From positions 372,001 through 436,000 of the forward strand of contig CALYLX010000008.1 in the NCBI GenBank assembly GCA_944990035.1: a stretch of DNA of 64,000 nt. The letters run 5' to 3'. This document shows, piece by piece, positions 44,808 through 57,231 of the stretch. Every line of letters begins with the position of its first letter. Position 1 is the stretch's first letter. The DNA comes from Clitopilus passeckerianus (Eukaryota > Basidiomycota > Agaricomycetes > Agaricales > Entolomataceae). Made by a program: the position numbers and the translations under genes. Below the pieces are notes generated by a model. That model did not search any database, was not told the origin of the DNA, and was given only the letters and a program-made list of their open reading frames with translations.

Positions 44808-46420
44808 TTATATGTGAGGTATGTACTTGACCCAGTCAATGGCGATGTATACAGATTCGGGTTGTGATCGGAGGAGGAGAAACATCTGGCATATTAGTAT
44901 GCACCTCACCCCGACGTACAGGGTCGAGGCGAACACAGTAAGCCACAGTAGTATGGCTTTGAGTCCGTCAATGAAGTTGTCATTGTCCGGTAGTGTATCC
45001 TCTATAGCGTACAACCCTATGATAATCAACGGGAACAGCGTCGCGGCAGCTGCACTCACGCGCCAAATAATCATCTCCTTGACAGACGGAAAAGCAAATG
45101 TCCATGCCGCACAGTGGGCCGCGCCGAACAAGACAGCGAGAATCAGGAATAAAGAGCCGGAATAGTATCTATGACTGTCTCCGTGGAAGTATCGCCACTC
45201 CGGCACCTCCAGAGGGTCACTTTCTGTAGCCAGAATAAGAGGGGTTGAAATACCGACAGATTCAACCGGCCCAAGAATGATGGATACGAGTAGAGAACCT
45301 ACCAAAATGAAAGGGAATGAAAGGGCCAAGATTACCCTCATGTACCTCTCGATATCATGGTCTGAAAACTGCCATGAGTACGTGTAATACGTCTATCAAT
45401 GCACATAATAACTCACCTCCAACGACGCCCAGGATGAACCATACCGTTACTGGCGGTGCTTTAATCATCCCGAGACCATCGCTCTCACGCTCGAGTTTAG
45501 GGTCCACATGGATTGGGGGCGAGTCAGCTTCATTGCAAACGGTCAGGTGTACAGGGCACTCGATATTCAACGGCTTGTTCCACCAAAACATGTAGGTGCC
45601 GACGTTTAGAACAGCATACGCCATCGTGACGAGCTCGAGTTCGGTAACGCCCAGGCGATTGTAGATGCGGGCAAAGAATTGGAGGGTGAACCAACCAGTC
45701 TGGAGGACGGCCAGAGTCTTCGTCAACCAGTCTCCTTTGCTTCGGTCATGCAGTTCGTAGTCCGAAATCGGAATCTGTTTTCGCTCGATCCAAAACCCCA
45801 GATGTTCTGGGATCACAGTGCTGCAGACCGTGCCACTGGTGTCCTCTGACGGCTGCACCAGCACGAAACCCCCCATCAAGGCGAAAAATGAGAGAGTCAA
45901 TGACCATCCAGATCCTGAACTGGCTGTCAGAGGAAGTCTCAAACCAAGTGTACACCCTACCTTCATCCTTCTTCGTATCCGTCTGACTCTGGGCAGCGAA
46001 CCCCTCTCTCATTGCCTCAACCGCTGTGAGCTCTCCTGTCGAATTTGGTATTCTTTGATGTGTCTTGGTAATCTTCCGCCACTGTCTCGTTGCCCAGGCC
46101 GTTGTGCGCTCGAGTACCGACAAAGGCCGACTTTCATCCTTCTTGGTCATCTGCCGTGCTGCCCGCCACTGTCTCATCGCCCAGACCGTCGTGAGCTCAG
46201 GTGCCAACATCGCGACGCACATCATTTCAGCTCTCCGAGCGACTTTCTGGAGGAAAGAATATTCCTTTGTTGGCTTCGGAAGGTTGGGATGAAGCGACAC
46301 CCAAGTGCAGAGGAAAATTGTCGTTAGGCAGCTCCAGAGGATCGAGTACGTTGTACGGCGGTCACAAGTGTCCGGACAATCAGAGGAAGCAAAGGTCGAG
46401 GCGGGGGTCAGGGAGCTCAT
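44808..46420 (-). CDS. multi-pass membrane protein, duplicated family, copy 3 (503 aa)
   Basis: The exons on the minus strand are 45961..46420, 45417..45914 and 44808..45361; introns are 46 and 55 nt. It has the same signatures as copies 1 and 2: CDRRTTYSILWSCLTTIFLC, TELELVTMAYAVLNVGTYMF, HCAAWTFAFPSVK and SQPESVYIAIDWVKYIPHI. The insert after the first segment is the longest of the three, with repeated TTxWAxRQWR and AVEAMREGF units. It is closest to copy 2. All three copies are in the same orientation. It is presumably an integral membrane protein with an unknown role. Confidence 0.85.
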
Positions 46421-46807
46421 AGCTGGCAGGCGAGGGTAAACATCATCGCTCGAGAGGTTCCTCTATTTGTGAAGCTTTTAGGCGCTCGACAGTGCAAAAA
46501 GCATGGAGCAGGCGTGTTAAAAGATCAGCACGTTCTAAGGACCCCCCTGGAACTATATCTAATCGATCTTCGATAACCATTCACTGTTTGTATTGTATTA
46601 GCCGCCCACGGTAGAACGGGACCGTTTTTGCTTCATGGGTGTGGAAGAGGTGCCATTTCGGAGTTATTCCCAGCACCTTTTCTGATCCACAATCACCGAC
46701 CATCGACAACAGGCAGAATAGATGAACCATTTTAACGGTTGGGGTCTCCAGTCCTTGTGAAATATCCCGCGGTAGAAGAGAATCCCCGGAACTGAGCGCC
46801 TCTTTGC
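46421..46807. other. 5' flank of membrane gene copy 3
   Basis: No gene or repeat was recognised. Confidence 0.4.
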
Positions 46808-46815
46808 CTCACGAG

Positions 46816-47423
46816 TAGGGTCGGGGAAAAAACCTAGGTTTCTTACCGAATGTGGTAAGTAACCGGTAAATAACAGGTAACTTACCTTGCCAAAGTAGTC
46901 ACGTGATTTGTAATTTCATCCGAGAGTCACCGAAATGATATTATACAGATGTATTTTTGCGTAGTAATTCTTTGAAGATCCATATATAGCTTTACTAGAT
47001 CCCTTAAGGTCTTGTATGTGCATTACTTAGATTGAAGATGTCCTAGACACGCAGAGCCTCAGATAGGTCCTACATCAACGGCGGAATACCGGATTTGGAA
47101 TCAATTGATGGTGCGCCGGAGCTCGCCGAAGATAGCTCTTGAGCGCCTTTCAATTCTTATGGGCCTTAATAGAATATAGCTGTATGCAAAGTACTGCGCT
47201 TGCGCTGTCACTAAAAAGTCACTTTTTCCAGGCTAATTTGAGCCCCTTTCTTTGTGATTTTTCGTGGATTTTTGACAAGATTTTTGACGTGGATTTCAGC
47301 CGAAAACATTATGTAATAAGGTCACGTGTAGGTAAGTAACTGGTAACTTACTGGTAAGAAACCTGGGCCGACCCAGGTAACTTACCGGTAAGAAAGGTCG
47401 GCGAGGTTTCTTCCCCAACCCTA
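46816..47423. mobile_element. 608-bp hAT-like nonautonomous element
   Basis: The ends are TAGGGTCGGGGAAAAAACC and its imperfect inverse GGTTTCTTCCCCAACCCTA, flanked by an exact 8-bp duplication CTCACGAG (46808-46815 and 47424-47431). Internal GGTAACTTACC / GGTAAGTAACC words repeat in both orientations close to each end, like hAT subterminal repeats. No transposase is encoded. The 8-bp duplication and TAGGG termini point to hAT, but the superfamily is inferred. Confidence 0.85.
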
Positions 47424-47431
47424 CTCACGAG

Positions 47432-48235
47432 AGCCGAGAATACGAGTCATTCTTAGATATGATTCGGCCGATCATGCATTGACGTTGAATTAGGCCCTGG
47501 TTGCTGACAGAATCAAAATGACCAAGATAAGCAACTATGCACAGTTTCAAAGAGCGGGAACTACCGAATATTGTTCTTCTTAACTACATAGTTTCCTTTG
47601 TAGGTTTGATTGAGAGCACGAACGTTTGGACCCTTCAGCGGTCGCAGCCTTCATCACAGTAAAAGAGCACCTTGGCGGATCCTTCAGTGCCACCCACGAG
47701 TACGAAAGCTATGGCGGCAGATTTCGTCAATTATTCCTAGGTGTAGTTAAGCTTGAAATAGAATATGTGGAGTGGATTTATAGGATTTCGTAGGCTTTTT
47801 GTGTACCTGTAATTACTGGGCTAAGATGACAACTGTCCACTTGATGAATGTTTGGTCAAGCTTTAGTTCAGGCTATTGGGTTTGGTTTGAGTTTGGTTTG
47901 AGTGTGGTTCGCCATGGGTTGGTGGCAACCGACGTTGATCGCTTGATGGCATTCAATCTTTGATCAACCATTGTTGAACTTTTATCTGGCTCTTGTGCAA
48001 TTCTGTGAGACGTATGGTTCACCATAGCTGGACTCTTTGGTCAACCACAAAATACTAGTCTGAGAAAATTGAATAGGATCATCTGATCCTTGGGGTTTTC
48101 CTGTATATTTAAGAACTCTGAGCTGGCAGTATTCGAACTCTTTCTTTCTACTATTGCCTCTACCTGAACTATTCTTCGACATACCTTTCTCATTTCTTTC
48201 TGCTTAACCACCCTCCAAGCTAATTTCACATTACA
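47432..48235. other. 5' region of the HECT-like gene
   Basis: It contains a short GTTTGGTTTGA tandem at about 47880-47905 and a TATATTTAAG box at 48104-48113, about 125 nt before the ATG. A pyrimidine-rich tract lies just upstream of the start. No gene is seen. Confidence 0.45.
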
Positions 48236-51200
48236 ATGAACTTTGACGCTGACCAGCTTGTCCAAGCTCTTGCCCGCCTGGATCCTACCCAACTTCGAAG
48301 CATTCTGTCGTCTGCAACCAACGACACTACTCAAGCTACATCTACTCCGCCTAACGCCAGCACACCAGCTTCCTTGCAACAATCTGAGAGGAGCTCCTCT
48401 GTTGGGCTCCCCCCAGGCCTCCAGCATGTGCCTAATGCTAACCTAAGCATTAACTCGTCCACCCCACCAGCTACAAGCCATGCTAGCGCAAATATTTTGC
48501 CATACAGGCGGCCAACGGGTTCAGCAACACGTCCAACAGACAACAGTAGACGAGCTACACACCCTTTAACACAGGTGTCCTCGTCAGCTGTGCCTCAAAA
48601 TTCGAGTGCAGGCCCCGGGCCTCTAATGCCCTTCCAGGGGCTTCGCTCTATGAGCTCAAATATAACAGCCCAAGTCAACTCTCAGAGGTTGAGATCTGCA
48701 GCTACAACTCTGCCACGCCCTCCAAGCCTCAATACTAGGCAGTCAAGCACTTCACGTGGAAGAAGAGGAGCACACATAAGAGGGCCTTCTATGCCTCTGC
48801 CGACTATCGCTTCCAATGCCAATAGCTCTGTGACGCAGACATGCATTGGTCCCAATGGCAATCTAGAATTGGTGGTGCAGGTTTACCCTGCTAGAGTATG
48901 TGGTTCAGCTATGATATTGCATACATTATACTAACAAAATGATGTGGTTTAGCCTGACGGGGTCATCACTGGTGGTGATATGTATGTGTATCATACTTTC
49001 AAGCAAACTTTTGCAGTGGTTCTAAGCCAGTACGGCCTTCTTTTTGATGACATCTCTCTTCCAACCACAACCCCCGTCCTTTCCCTTCTCAACGTAATCA
49101 AGGATAGAATGGAAGCGGCACCATTCTCCTACCACTTTGAACCATCGCCTGTTCACGAAACTCTTTTCCATGAACATCATCCCTTGAGGCTTCTCCGTCT
49201 TGTCAACAGAGGGAGGCCAAGAGCAAGTGATAACCAGATTCGACTGGTCCAGGCTGCTATCAATCCTAACTTTACTCTCTTGGACATGATGCAACACAAT
49301 GACTACACCAATCCTAGCTGCTGTATTGAAGGAAACAAGATGGTGATAAGACTTGGTATGATCTTCTATCCCTCTTACTCTGAGTACAAGTGAATCTAAC
49401 GTTAACACACTATAGCTGTTGCCCATGCCCCTCTCATGGCTAGAGTAAACTTTAACTCTACTCCACCTACTCCTGGAGGTGCATTCCATAGCTGTATTCC
49501 TCAGCGGTTATATCTTCAAATGAGCTTCTATGTCTTCCCCTCTTTGAGAACCGATGGTGGTTATCCAGATCCAGAGACTGGAGCCTTCGAAGACTGTAAC
49601 AGCTGCAGCAATATAGCTCCCCTGTCTCACCCACCATTGCCTAGAAGAAGCAATCTGGTTAGTGCTTAGATGCAGAAGTTTTCTGATAGTCACGGTCAAC
49701 TGACATTATTCATACTAGGCACCCAGGCCACCTACTGTAGCTGGAAGAGTGTCCAGAGAAGACTATGCCATCTCTTCAAGGCCTGGTAGTGCAACCTCTT
49801 CACGGAGAGTCTCAGCGACTACATCAAGACTCACCTCCTCCTCGTCTAGAGCTCCTTCCACCCCTGTGGACACATCTGGTATAGATGCAGATATCTCTTC
49901 TGAAGACGATGTGCCCCCATCTTCAAGTTCTCCTACCATGATTGTCTCCTCCCCTGTTATCCCCACCTCTCCAGTGCTGCCAGAACCAATGGACATTGTT
50001 CGTGAAGGTGCTATTCATCATGCCACATCAGCCTTCTTATCTAGAGAAGCAACACTTCCCGTTCTCTGGAGCAACAATTGGGCAGAAACTAGAAGAGTAC
50101 ACATTTCTTCTGGAAACGTACCAGCTTTCGACTTCGAAGACTTCCCTTTCTGTGTATCAGATGCTGTGTCTCGAAATACCAGCAGGCCGTCACCAATGGT
50201 TCTCAACGGTACCGACGTAGACGATCTTGCCAGACAGCTGATTGTACGCATCGAGGCTGCTCTAGTTGAAGGCAACTTTGCCTCTATTCTTCACCAAGAG
50301 AGACGATACAACATTGTGTAAGTGACTATTTAATTGCAACACCTGGTGTACCACAAGCTAAATACTTTTTAGGGGACCCAGAGGGAATATTATCTCCTTA
50401 GGGGATGGTATTGAGAGAGAAGCAGCCTATAAGGCGTACAAGCTCTTTGCTGATGGTCACAAAGGCTTATTTTTAACGCCTCGCCTGGATAATCGTGCAT
50501 CTCTAGCTATTCAGGCGGCACCTGGCATGGAGAGATGGGTTACTGAGCAACGCAAGAAAGACGTTCAAGTCTTTGGTGCTCTCACCGCACTGCTAATGGT
50601 CCTCAAGATGACACCAGATAAATTCTCGCCTCTTTTTCTTCACTGGATCATCCACGACAGGGATATCAAGGCTCTTTCTGAGGACTGCGTACAAGAATGG
50701 TATCCCAACCTATACCGAGCACTGAAAACTTGGCTCCAACTAAGCCACGAAGAAACCAATATCAGGGCCTACTTGCCCTTATTTGGTGCTTGGATGGACC
50801 TTGAGGTAAGCCTACTTCAAGAACCATGGAGGCGTGTTGAATATATCAACTGATATTACTTATAGGCAGGTCATCTAGTTCCACGATCAAAAGAAATGCA
50901 TATCCATCTGGCAGACCAGCTCTTATACAAGAGCATTATTGGCAATTATCCCAGAGATCACCCAGAGGTTAGAGCATTTGCGTACGGTTTCGGTCTACCT
51001 TGTCGTAATGGCTTTGATTTCACAACGGTAAGTCACTCATGTTGCCAGCATTCTTAGGCCTGACGGGTCTGCTTTTCTAGTATATGCAAAAGATAACAGG
51101 AGGCTCTGATCTATTTCTGAGCTTACTCTGGACGACCCACATCAAATCACCAGGAGACCTGCTGGAAAGCATGAATATTATCGAAGTTCCAGAGGAAGAC

Positions 51201-51728
51201 TGGTCCTCCTGCAAAGAACACTGTGACAAGACATTCAGCGAGCTCTTCACTTCTTTTCTTGGGGGTACGGGTGCTCCTTGCCCATCCACTTTCGACACGG
51301 GACCATTCACCAACTGCATCAACTTTGACGACATCGACCAGCCTTTTTTCAGGGCACGCATGTTTGCTTGGGCAGCCACAGGAGCCCCTTTCCTGCCATC
51401 TGCTGATGATAGTGAGAAAATCAAGGTACGGCGCTCAGTTTAAACGCAGATCTAATTTCTGAAATTGTTGCAGATATCAGTCGTCGGTGACGATCATCCC
51501 TCTTTCAACGTCAACAATGATCCTGCTCTCGCCGCTTTAATGGTCCAGCAAGGCAAGATTGCACTCAAGACATGCTTCAGAACAGTCTATCTGCCTCTTA
51601 GCTATCTGAAATCGTTAGCCACTAAGAGGTACGATGTAGCAGCCTCCCCTTTTTCCTTTGTCAACGCTTTCGAGGAATGGTTACTTCGCGAACTTCTTGC
51701 TGCTATCGGTGGGCACACAATACTTTAA
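48236..51728 (+). CDS. 1032-aa protein with HECT-like C-terminal domain
   Basis: Eight exons: join(48236..48895,48953..49355,49416..49657,49719..50317,50373..50805,50866..51027,51081..51425,51474..51728); introns are 48-61 nt, all GT-AG. Residues 1-220 are Ser/Thr/Pro-rich and disordered, and a second disordered stretch lies near 445-520. From about residue 600 the protein looks globular. The C-terminus reads like a HECT C-lobe: FFRARMFAWAATGAPFLPS, IKISVV, then KTCFRTVYLPLSY with a Cys at about residue 982 where HECT ligases carry the catalytic Cys. It is probably an E3 ubiquitin ligase-like protein, although the N-lobe is divergent and the tail after Cys is longer than usual. It converges on the gene at 51849. 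Confidence 0.75.
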
Positions 51729-51848
51729 ACACTTGTTTTTCATATCATATATGTACATGTTTCTGAAATCCTCTGCGTTTTTGATCCCTTTATAAACATT
51801 TTAATAGCTCTAATATTTCTACATATCTTTTTAATAAATGTCTATAGT

Positions 51849-54787
51849 TCAAGCCAAATCCTTATGAGATGCCCAGCCGTTACGATTACGATACCACTTT
51901 TCAATTGCATTGTCCATGTGGAAAACTATGGATGAACGATAGCCCTTGAAGTGTTTATTGTAGTGTGTGATCCTTGAGGAGTCAAAGCCGCTAAAGTCTC
52001 CATTGCGGAGAAGTAGAACCACCCCTATCTCCTCCAGAACCAAACCTCCTTCTTGGCACTTTGAAATGACGAGAAGTAAACAGAAGAACTTGTCCAACAA
52101 GTCTCTATGAGAACGCGTTGCCATATTGAAATTTACGACAAGGCCGGAAAACGGATACGACAGAGGTGAGGCGTGGTTGGGTAGAGTCGTTATACGTTCG
52201 TTGAGCTCTGAAAATTGCACTGGAAGTACTTGCTCTGTCTATAAACAGGGTAAGAGCTATAATAAGACCAGCTTCTGAATGAAAAACTGGGACTCACGAT
52301 GTTACGTATCCATTGGAAAGCCTGTGACATTAGATTATCCAAAGAATTGTATTCTTCCTGAAACTGTAGAAGTTCCTGAGAAGCTCTTGGAGTATACTCT
52401 GCGATACTACAGAGTCTTTTCTTTCTACTATCTTTCTGAAGTAGTTCAATATCTATGTCTTCAGGTGCATTATTTCCCTGGTAGTAAATGTTAGTACACT
52501 TCTAGCTCAAGCATATCTAACTGACCGAAGTAGTGTATCTGTTATAAATTGAAAAATGGATGGCCTGTGATATAGTACTTTCTCTTGCAAGCTGTGAGTC
52601 GACTAGCGTTTTTGAATCGACATCTTGAACCGTATCCTTGAAGATGCACTGGATGTCCGTCATCAGACTGCACCTCAGATCTTCTGGCATGGATGGGCAC
52701 AGGAAGAAGATGAGGCCACCTTCTTTATCCAGCACCAAGAGTATTTGGCTAAACAGACCAAGCTTAGAACATATCATCATTATTGGAAATAACACCTACT
52801 TTTTCAGAATTTCAGGATTTAGGCGATAATATATGTCTGATGTACGCTTGCCAGTCCTTAAGGATTCCTGGAGCTACGTAAATAATTAGTTCAATAGTTT
52901 AAAAAGTGATGTATTAAGTGGCACTACCTGTTTCTCGAAATCATCCAATGTTTCTACGTCCACAGCCTTATCCCGTACCTGGCTTCTCTTTCTTTCGCAG
53001 GTTGCTATCTCCTCCTCCAGATTACCTTTAGGGAAAGAGTACTTTGAATTTGCTTCTAGAGAGGGATCGTAACAGGTTTTGATGATACGAATCGTTAAAA
53101 CCTGAGTTTCGCGTGCTCCTGAGATGGTCATAGGAGAAAGGACCTGGTCCTGCCAAGAACTTCCAGCAACGATAGAATGGCTGCCCAAGGTAGTGATGTT
53201 TGCCATAGGCACTGGCACTTCCCATAAGCAAGGGGCCCAAGCTTCATTACATCTGGAAGTGCAGAACACACTGAATGAAGGATTTGTGATCAGATAATCG
53301 AACGTAGGAAACACGAAGTGCTCACTTTGTCAAAAGTTTTGAGAAGAATGCTTCAGTTTGCACTAGCTGAGAGCAACTTATAGCTAGGGCATTCTCATCA
53401 TAGAGGAGCAATATCTTTATGGGTATGAGAGTCGAAAGGGGGATATTATAGGAGATTTGAAGATGGCGTATCGTTGGGATGAGGCGTTTCAGAACTTGAT
53501 TTGCACGTTCTCCTTGAATGACCATGAATATCAGAATAAGGCTTTCAACGTAACCTTGATCTCACCTTTGCCTGGACTTCGTAGAAACCTGTTCAGGCTT
53601 TCTACTTCTCCCACATTCAAGGCTAGGTATCTAGACTGCTGACGTTTTGCAGAAAGAACCATCAGCATGTATATGCTCCCTTTGAGGCTTAAAGGTTAAA
53701 AAGAGAATTCAATTAAGATGATCTTCTCACCTGAGTAGATGAGCTGAATCAATTTAGAACCGTGCTCATTCCATTTTCTGAGAGTGGCTTCTTTCTTGGA
53801 ACTGAGGTATTTGCGAAATACAGACACTATGTTTGGAGTTGAATCATCGTGAGCGATCATGCTACAGAAATGTATATCAGAAAAAGAAACCTCACGGCTC
53901 GATAAGATGTACTCAACTAGTTGACAATGAGATGGAAAATAATCTTATTAACCATCGTGTAAAAACAGACAACTCTGTCTGCACGTTCCATCTGTTCGCA
54001 ATTGGTAGCTGCTGTCGCCAGATCTTCTTGAATAGAGGATGTGCCAGAGTCTCTAAAGGTGCCCAAAGTAATGCTCTCATTCTGGCTGAATAGCTCCTGC
54101 GCATGCCTAGAAACGTCAAGCTCTAGGCCAGAGTCCATAATCATGTTGACGAGACTTTCAGCATGGACACTCAAGGGGTTCTCTCGAGCCACGTTGGCGT
54201 TTACTACCCAGATCTCGGCACCTCGTCTACATGGAGGCCAGGCATGGGCAACTTGCGGCTGACCATTACCACCTGTAGATCTTCCTGGGTTTCGCCCTTT
54301 GCTGGAAGCGTCTGAGTTTGTCTTTCGTCGTTTGGATGGTCTGGAGCTGCCATCATCCAAGTCTGCAAAGACAGAGTCCCCAGGCTGCAAAGCAGGAGTG
54401 GAAGTGGGAGAGGGTGTTGGAGAATAGTACTGCATATGAGCGGAAGAGGGCAGCGGGGTTCCTGTTTGTAAAGGCGACAAAAGGGCGCGAGGCTCATGTG
54501 CTTGTGCCAAGTCATCTAGAGCAAAGGGCTCCTCTGAGAAAGATGTTTGATATTCAGTAACTTACATAGATCAAAGGATACATACCTTCATCCTCTTCTG
54601 GACCCTGAGTGGAGGGATAAGCCTGGTGATATGGTGGAGTATTACTCTCAGTGGACTGGGGGCTGTCTTCCAGCAATGCAATCCGCAGTGTTCTTCTGAG
54701 TCTCTCGAGCGCATCGCTGATATCACTCACTTCATCTAAGTGGTCAAGGAGAATAGCAATTTCACTGTGACTGAGGTTGTAGCCCAT
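51849..54787 (-). CDS. 819-aa protein with C-terminal 2OG/Fe(II) dioxygenase-like domain
   Basis: Ten exons on the minus strand: 54586..54787, 53918..54533, 53731..53861, 53566..53679, 53326..53512, 52928..53270, 52800..52873, 52526..52748, 52298..52477 and 51849..52238. They total 2,460 nt in one frame. The start is the first ATG; the frame is open to 54907, so an upstream exon is possible. A basic KRRK motif near residue 160 may be a nuclear signal. Near the end are GLVVNFNMATRSHRDLLDKF, GGLVLEEIG, GDFSGFDSSRITHYNKHF and GYRSSIVFH: His734-x-Asp736, His782 and Arg791 fit the metal and 2-oxoglutarate ligands. Whether it is TET/JBP-like or another agaricomycete oxygenase needs a profile search. 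Confidence 0.7.
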
Positions 54788-55394
54788 GCAATCCAGTGTC
54801 CCGAAAGTGACCAGCGAACTTGGCGTATACAAGTGCTCCTGAGTTGGCGCGTTTTCCGACGTGTTCAATGGGCGTGAGAACGCTTGAGACGACTGTCTCA
54901 CCGCGTATCATTTCTCTTAGCGTGTCCCCTCAGCACTACGAAGTTCTTAGTGTGGAATATCGCTCATTTTTGCAAGATCGAAACAGAGTAGAGAACGAAA
55001 TGAAGTAAGTTCCTCCACACTTGACGTTTTGGGAAAGTCGGTTGATTGACGAATGCCTGCAGGCATAACCGGGTCCGCCCAGTACGCGGTTCGCCTTCCA
55101 AATTCGCGACGTTCGCGAAGTTCTCGTGCACCTCCCCGTCCGGTGTACAATTCTCAATATCCAGGCAAAAGGAGCGGTCCTTTGGACTTATTGGGAGGCT
55201 ATCGGTGTTATTTGATGTGTAGGGTGGATTGCGAGGGCATACCTGGAATTTGGGTGCGTCTTTTATCTTTTTCGTTCAAAGGTTCCATTCTAATGTGACT
55301 ACCATTAGAACGCAACCTCTCTCTGGGCAACTCACAAGTTTACGACCTCCGCGTCACCATTATCTCGCAAACCACGACAGCAAGGCCTTGTTTG
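54788..55394. other. between the dioxygenase-like gene and the cyclin fragment
   Basis: A plus-strand two-exon frame (ATG 54868, intron 55004-55061) is possible but has no recognisable product. Confidence 0.3.
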
Positions 55395-56036
55395 CGGCAC
55401 CGGGGAGCATCACCTTTCAGCAACGCCAATATCTCCTATCCTCACCAACCACGGCCTATCACACCCTCAAACGACGCTCCACACCTTCTACATCAACGTG
55501 GCAGTCCTCAAACTCACAACAGAGGTGGCATATTTACGCTAACTCAATCCTTGACGGTATATAACCCCACCCATATCATGAAACCACCAGCCGTCCATGA
55601 AGACCTCAAATACCGGGCGTCCTTCCCAAGCATAACCTCGGCAATGCGCCACGGAGTCGTTATACTGCTGTTCCACCCACTGTAAGCTCTTTGACACCTT
55701 ACCATTAAGCGCTTGAGCTGAACCTGTGAAGAATAATTCGTCCAGCGCTAACCTTCCTCGCGGCTCAGATCTTTTCTACGGTCACGACGAGATCGCTCGA
55801 TTGAGCGCTCGTTTCATAACCCACCTCTTCGCCTGCCCAGAACTCCCTCCCGTCGCCACTCACCAGAACGCACGCCTCCCACTGTTCATCGCACATGCGC
55901 TCCATCGGACTAAACTTAATCCATGCGTGTCTATAGCTGCCCTTCTGCAAAGGCTGAAGGCTCGATTCCCCACTGCTCGCGGTTCATCAGGTCATCAACT
56001 CTACATTTCTGCGTATCAAATTGTCCTAACTTGACC
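55395..56036 (+). pseudogene. fragment of a Pho80/PCL-like cyclin gene
   Basis: Coding-like sequence with HEDLKYRASFPSITSAM is followed by a likely intron near 55681-55727. Then come a cyclin-box start, FYGHDEIARLSARFITHLF, a block with FIAHALHRTKLN and LLQRLKARFPTARGSSGHQL, and an abrupt TGA after SAYQ. The order and spacing fit basidiomycete cyclins that bind Pho85-type kinases. Only about the first third of the cyclin box is present and one residue pair is missing before LLQRL. There is no trace of the downstream helices, so it is a truncated copy. Confidence 0.6.
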
Positions 56037-56136
56037 TCGTTTCTTCTAGCCTCCCCCGCAAAACAAACGCCTGTGAGTTTGTAGTGGAAGGACCGACCAC
56101 CTGCGCCAACAAACGACACCATCTGTTGTCGCCGTC

Positions 56137-56570
56137 ATGAAACACAGTGAACATTGTGTTCGTCTACCCGTCAAGCACCTGGCTGTCGTCATGAACTCTG
56201 CCAACACCGTCTTCGCATCTGGGTCATCAATTGCTCGCAACCTTTCTGACAAGGAGGCCAAGCTGGTCCTTGATGTCCCCCCGTCGTCGACTTCGGCTTT
56301 GGCTTCGACATCGTCATCGCCGTCCAACACACGTCCGGTCCCACTCTTGCCCTCACAAAAACCCACTCCAGCAACGGTTTCCATCCCTGCACCAGCACCT
56401 ATACCCAGCAACCGCCAACTATCCCGACGCTCCCTCGTTGTTGTCTGGAACCCGGCTGGCATGAACTCCGCCGACACCGTCCTCCCATTCAAGATAACGG
56501 GCGCAAGTTCTCTGACAAGGAGGTCAGGAAAGACGAAGCACGTTGGTAGGTTTTCTCTCACTCCTTACTC
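56137..56570 (+). pseudogene. two decayed fragments of the mitochondrial Hsp70 N-terminal region
   Basis: The same short part of the Hsp70 ATPase domain appears twice. The first is at about 56160-56260 (LPVKHLAVVMNSANTVFA and NLSDKEAK) and the second at about 56440-56560 (AGMNSADTVLPFK, then a frame change into GRKFSDKEVRKDEARW). Mitochondrial Hsp70 has a single such block. The stretch between them is Ser/Pro-rich and unrelated. There is no start or intact domain. Confidence 0.6.
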
Positions 56571-56766
56571 TTTCACGTCACGTCTCTTACTTGTCATAAC
56601 ATAGTGCTCACACTCGATGGTTGATCAGCTGTAGAGGTTGTAATGAGCCTACTGCTGCTGCTTTTGCTTATGGCCCTGGACAGCGCTGACTTGTCAGTAA
56701 TCGCCGACGACAACTTTTGATCCTCGAGATGTGAAAGGGTGTATTCGAGGTCAAATCTACCCACCA

Positions 56767-57231
56767 TGCTTCACCCCGGTAGTGAAGATTTCGACGTTGT
56801 TCCCGTTGAACACATTTTGACGGAGTTTAAGAGTATGGACGGTGTTGACCTCCCTTCCAACCACATTGCGATCCAGAGCGTACGTGAAGCTGCAGAGAAG
56901 GCCAAGATCAAGCTGTTGCCATCAAGACCGATTTCCGCTGTGGGCCTAGCAAGAGTGGACGTCACAATCAGTGTGGCCATTCAGAGTGTTGTGCTGGCGG
57001 CAAACATCACTGACATCCTCCTTCTCAATGACACTCCCGTTTCTCGTCACCAACACCCTCGGTGGCCTCACGACCAGCTTGAAGTTCATCAATAGTGACA
57101 CCACATCCCCACCGAGAAGCTCCAGACCTTCTCTACCACTGCCGATGGTCACGAATGAGTTCAAGGACCAACTTGACTTGATACCGCCGAGAAGGAGAAG
57201 GAAGCACATCACTGAATTCACCGTCATGTAG
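56767..57231 (+). pseudogene. decayed fragment of the mitochondrial Hsp70 central region
   Basis: SEDFDVVPVEHILTEFKSMD and IAIQSVREAAEKAKIKL match the ATPase domain. A deletion then joins to VAIQSVVLAANITDILLLND, the end of the ATPase domain. A frame change follows into TLGGLTTSLKFINSDTT from the start of the substrate domain. The ATP-binding loops and most of both domains are missing. It is certainly nonfunctional. Confidence 0.7.

Noticed and set aside
54788..54907. An upstream start at 54901 for the 819-aa gene
   Set aside because: The codon there is GTG, not ATG; the first ATG in frame is 54787.
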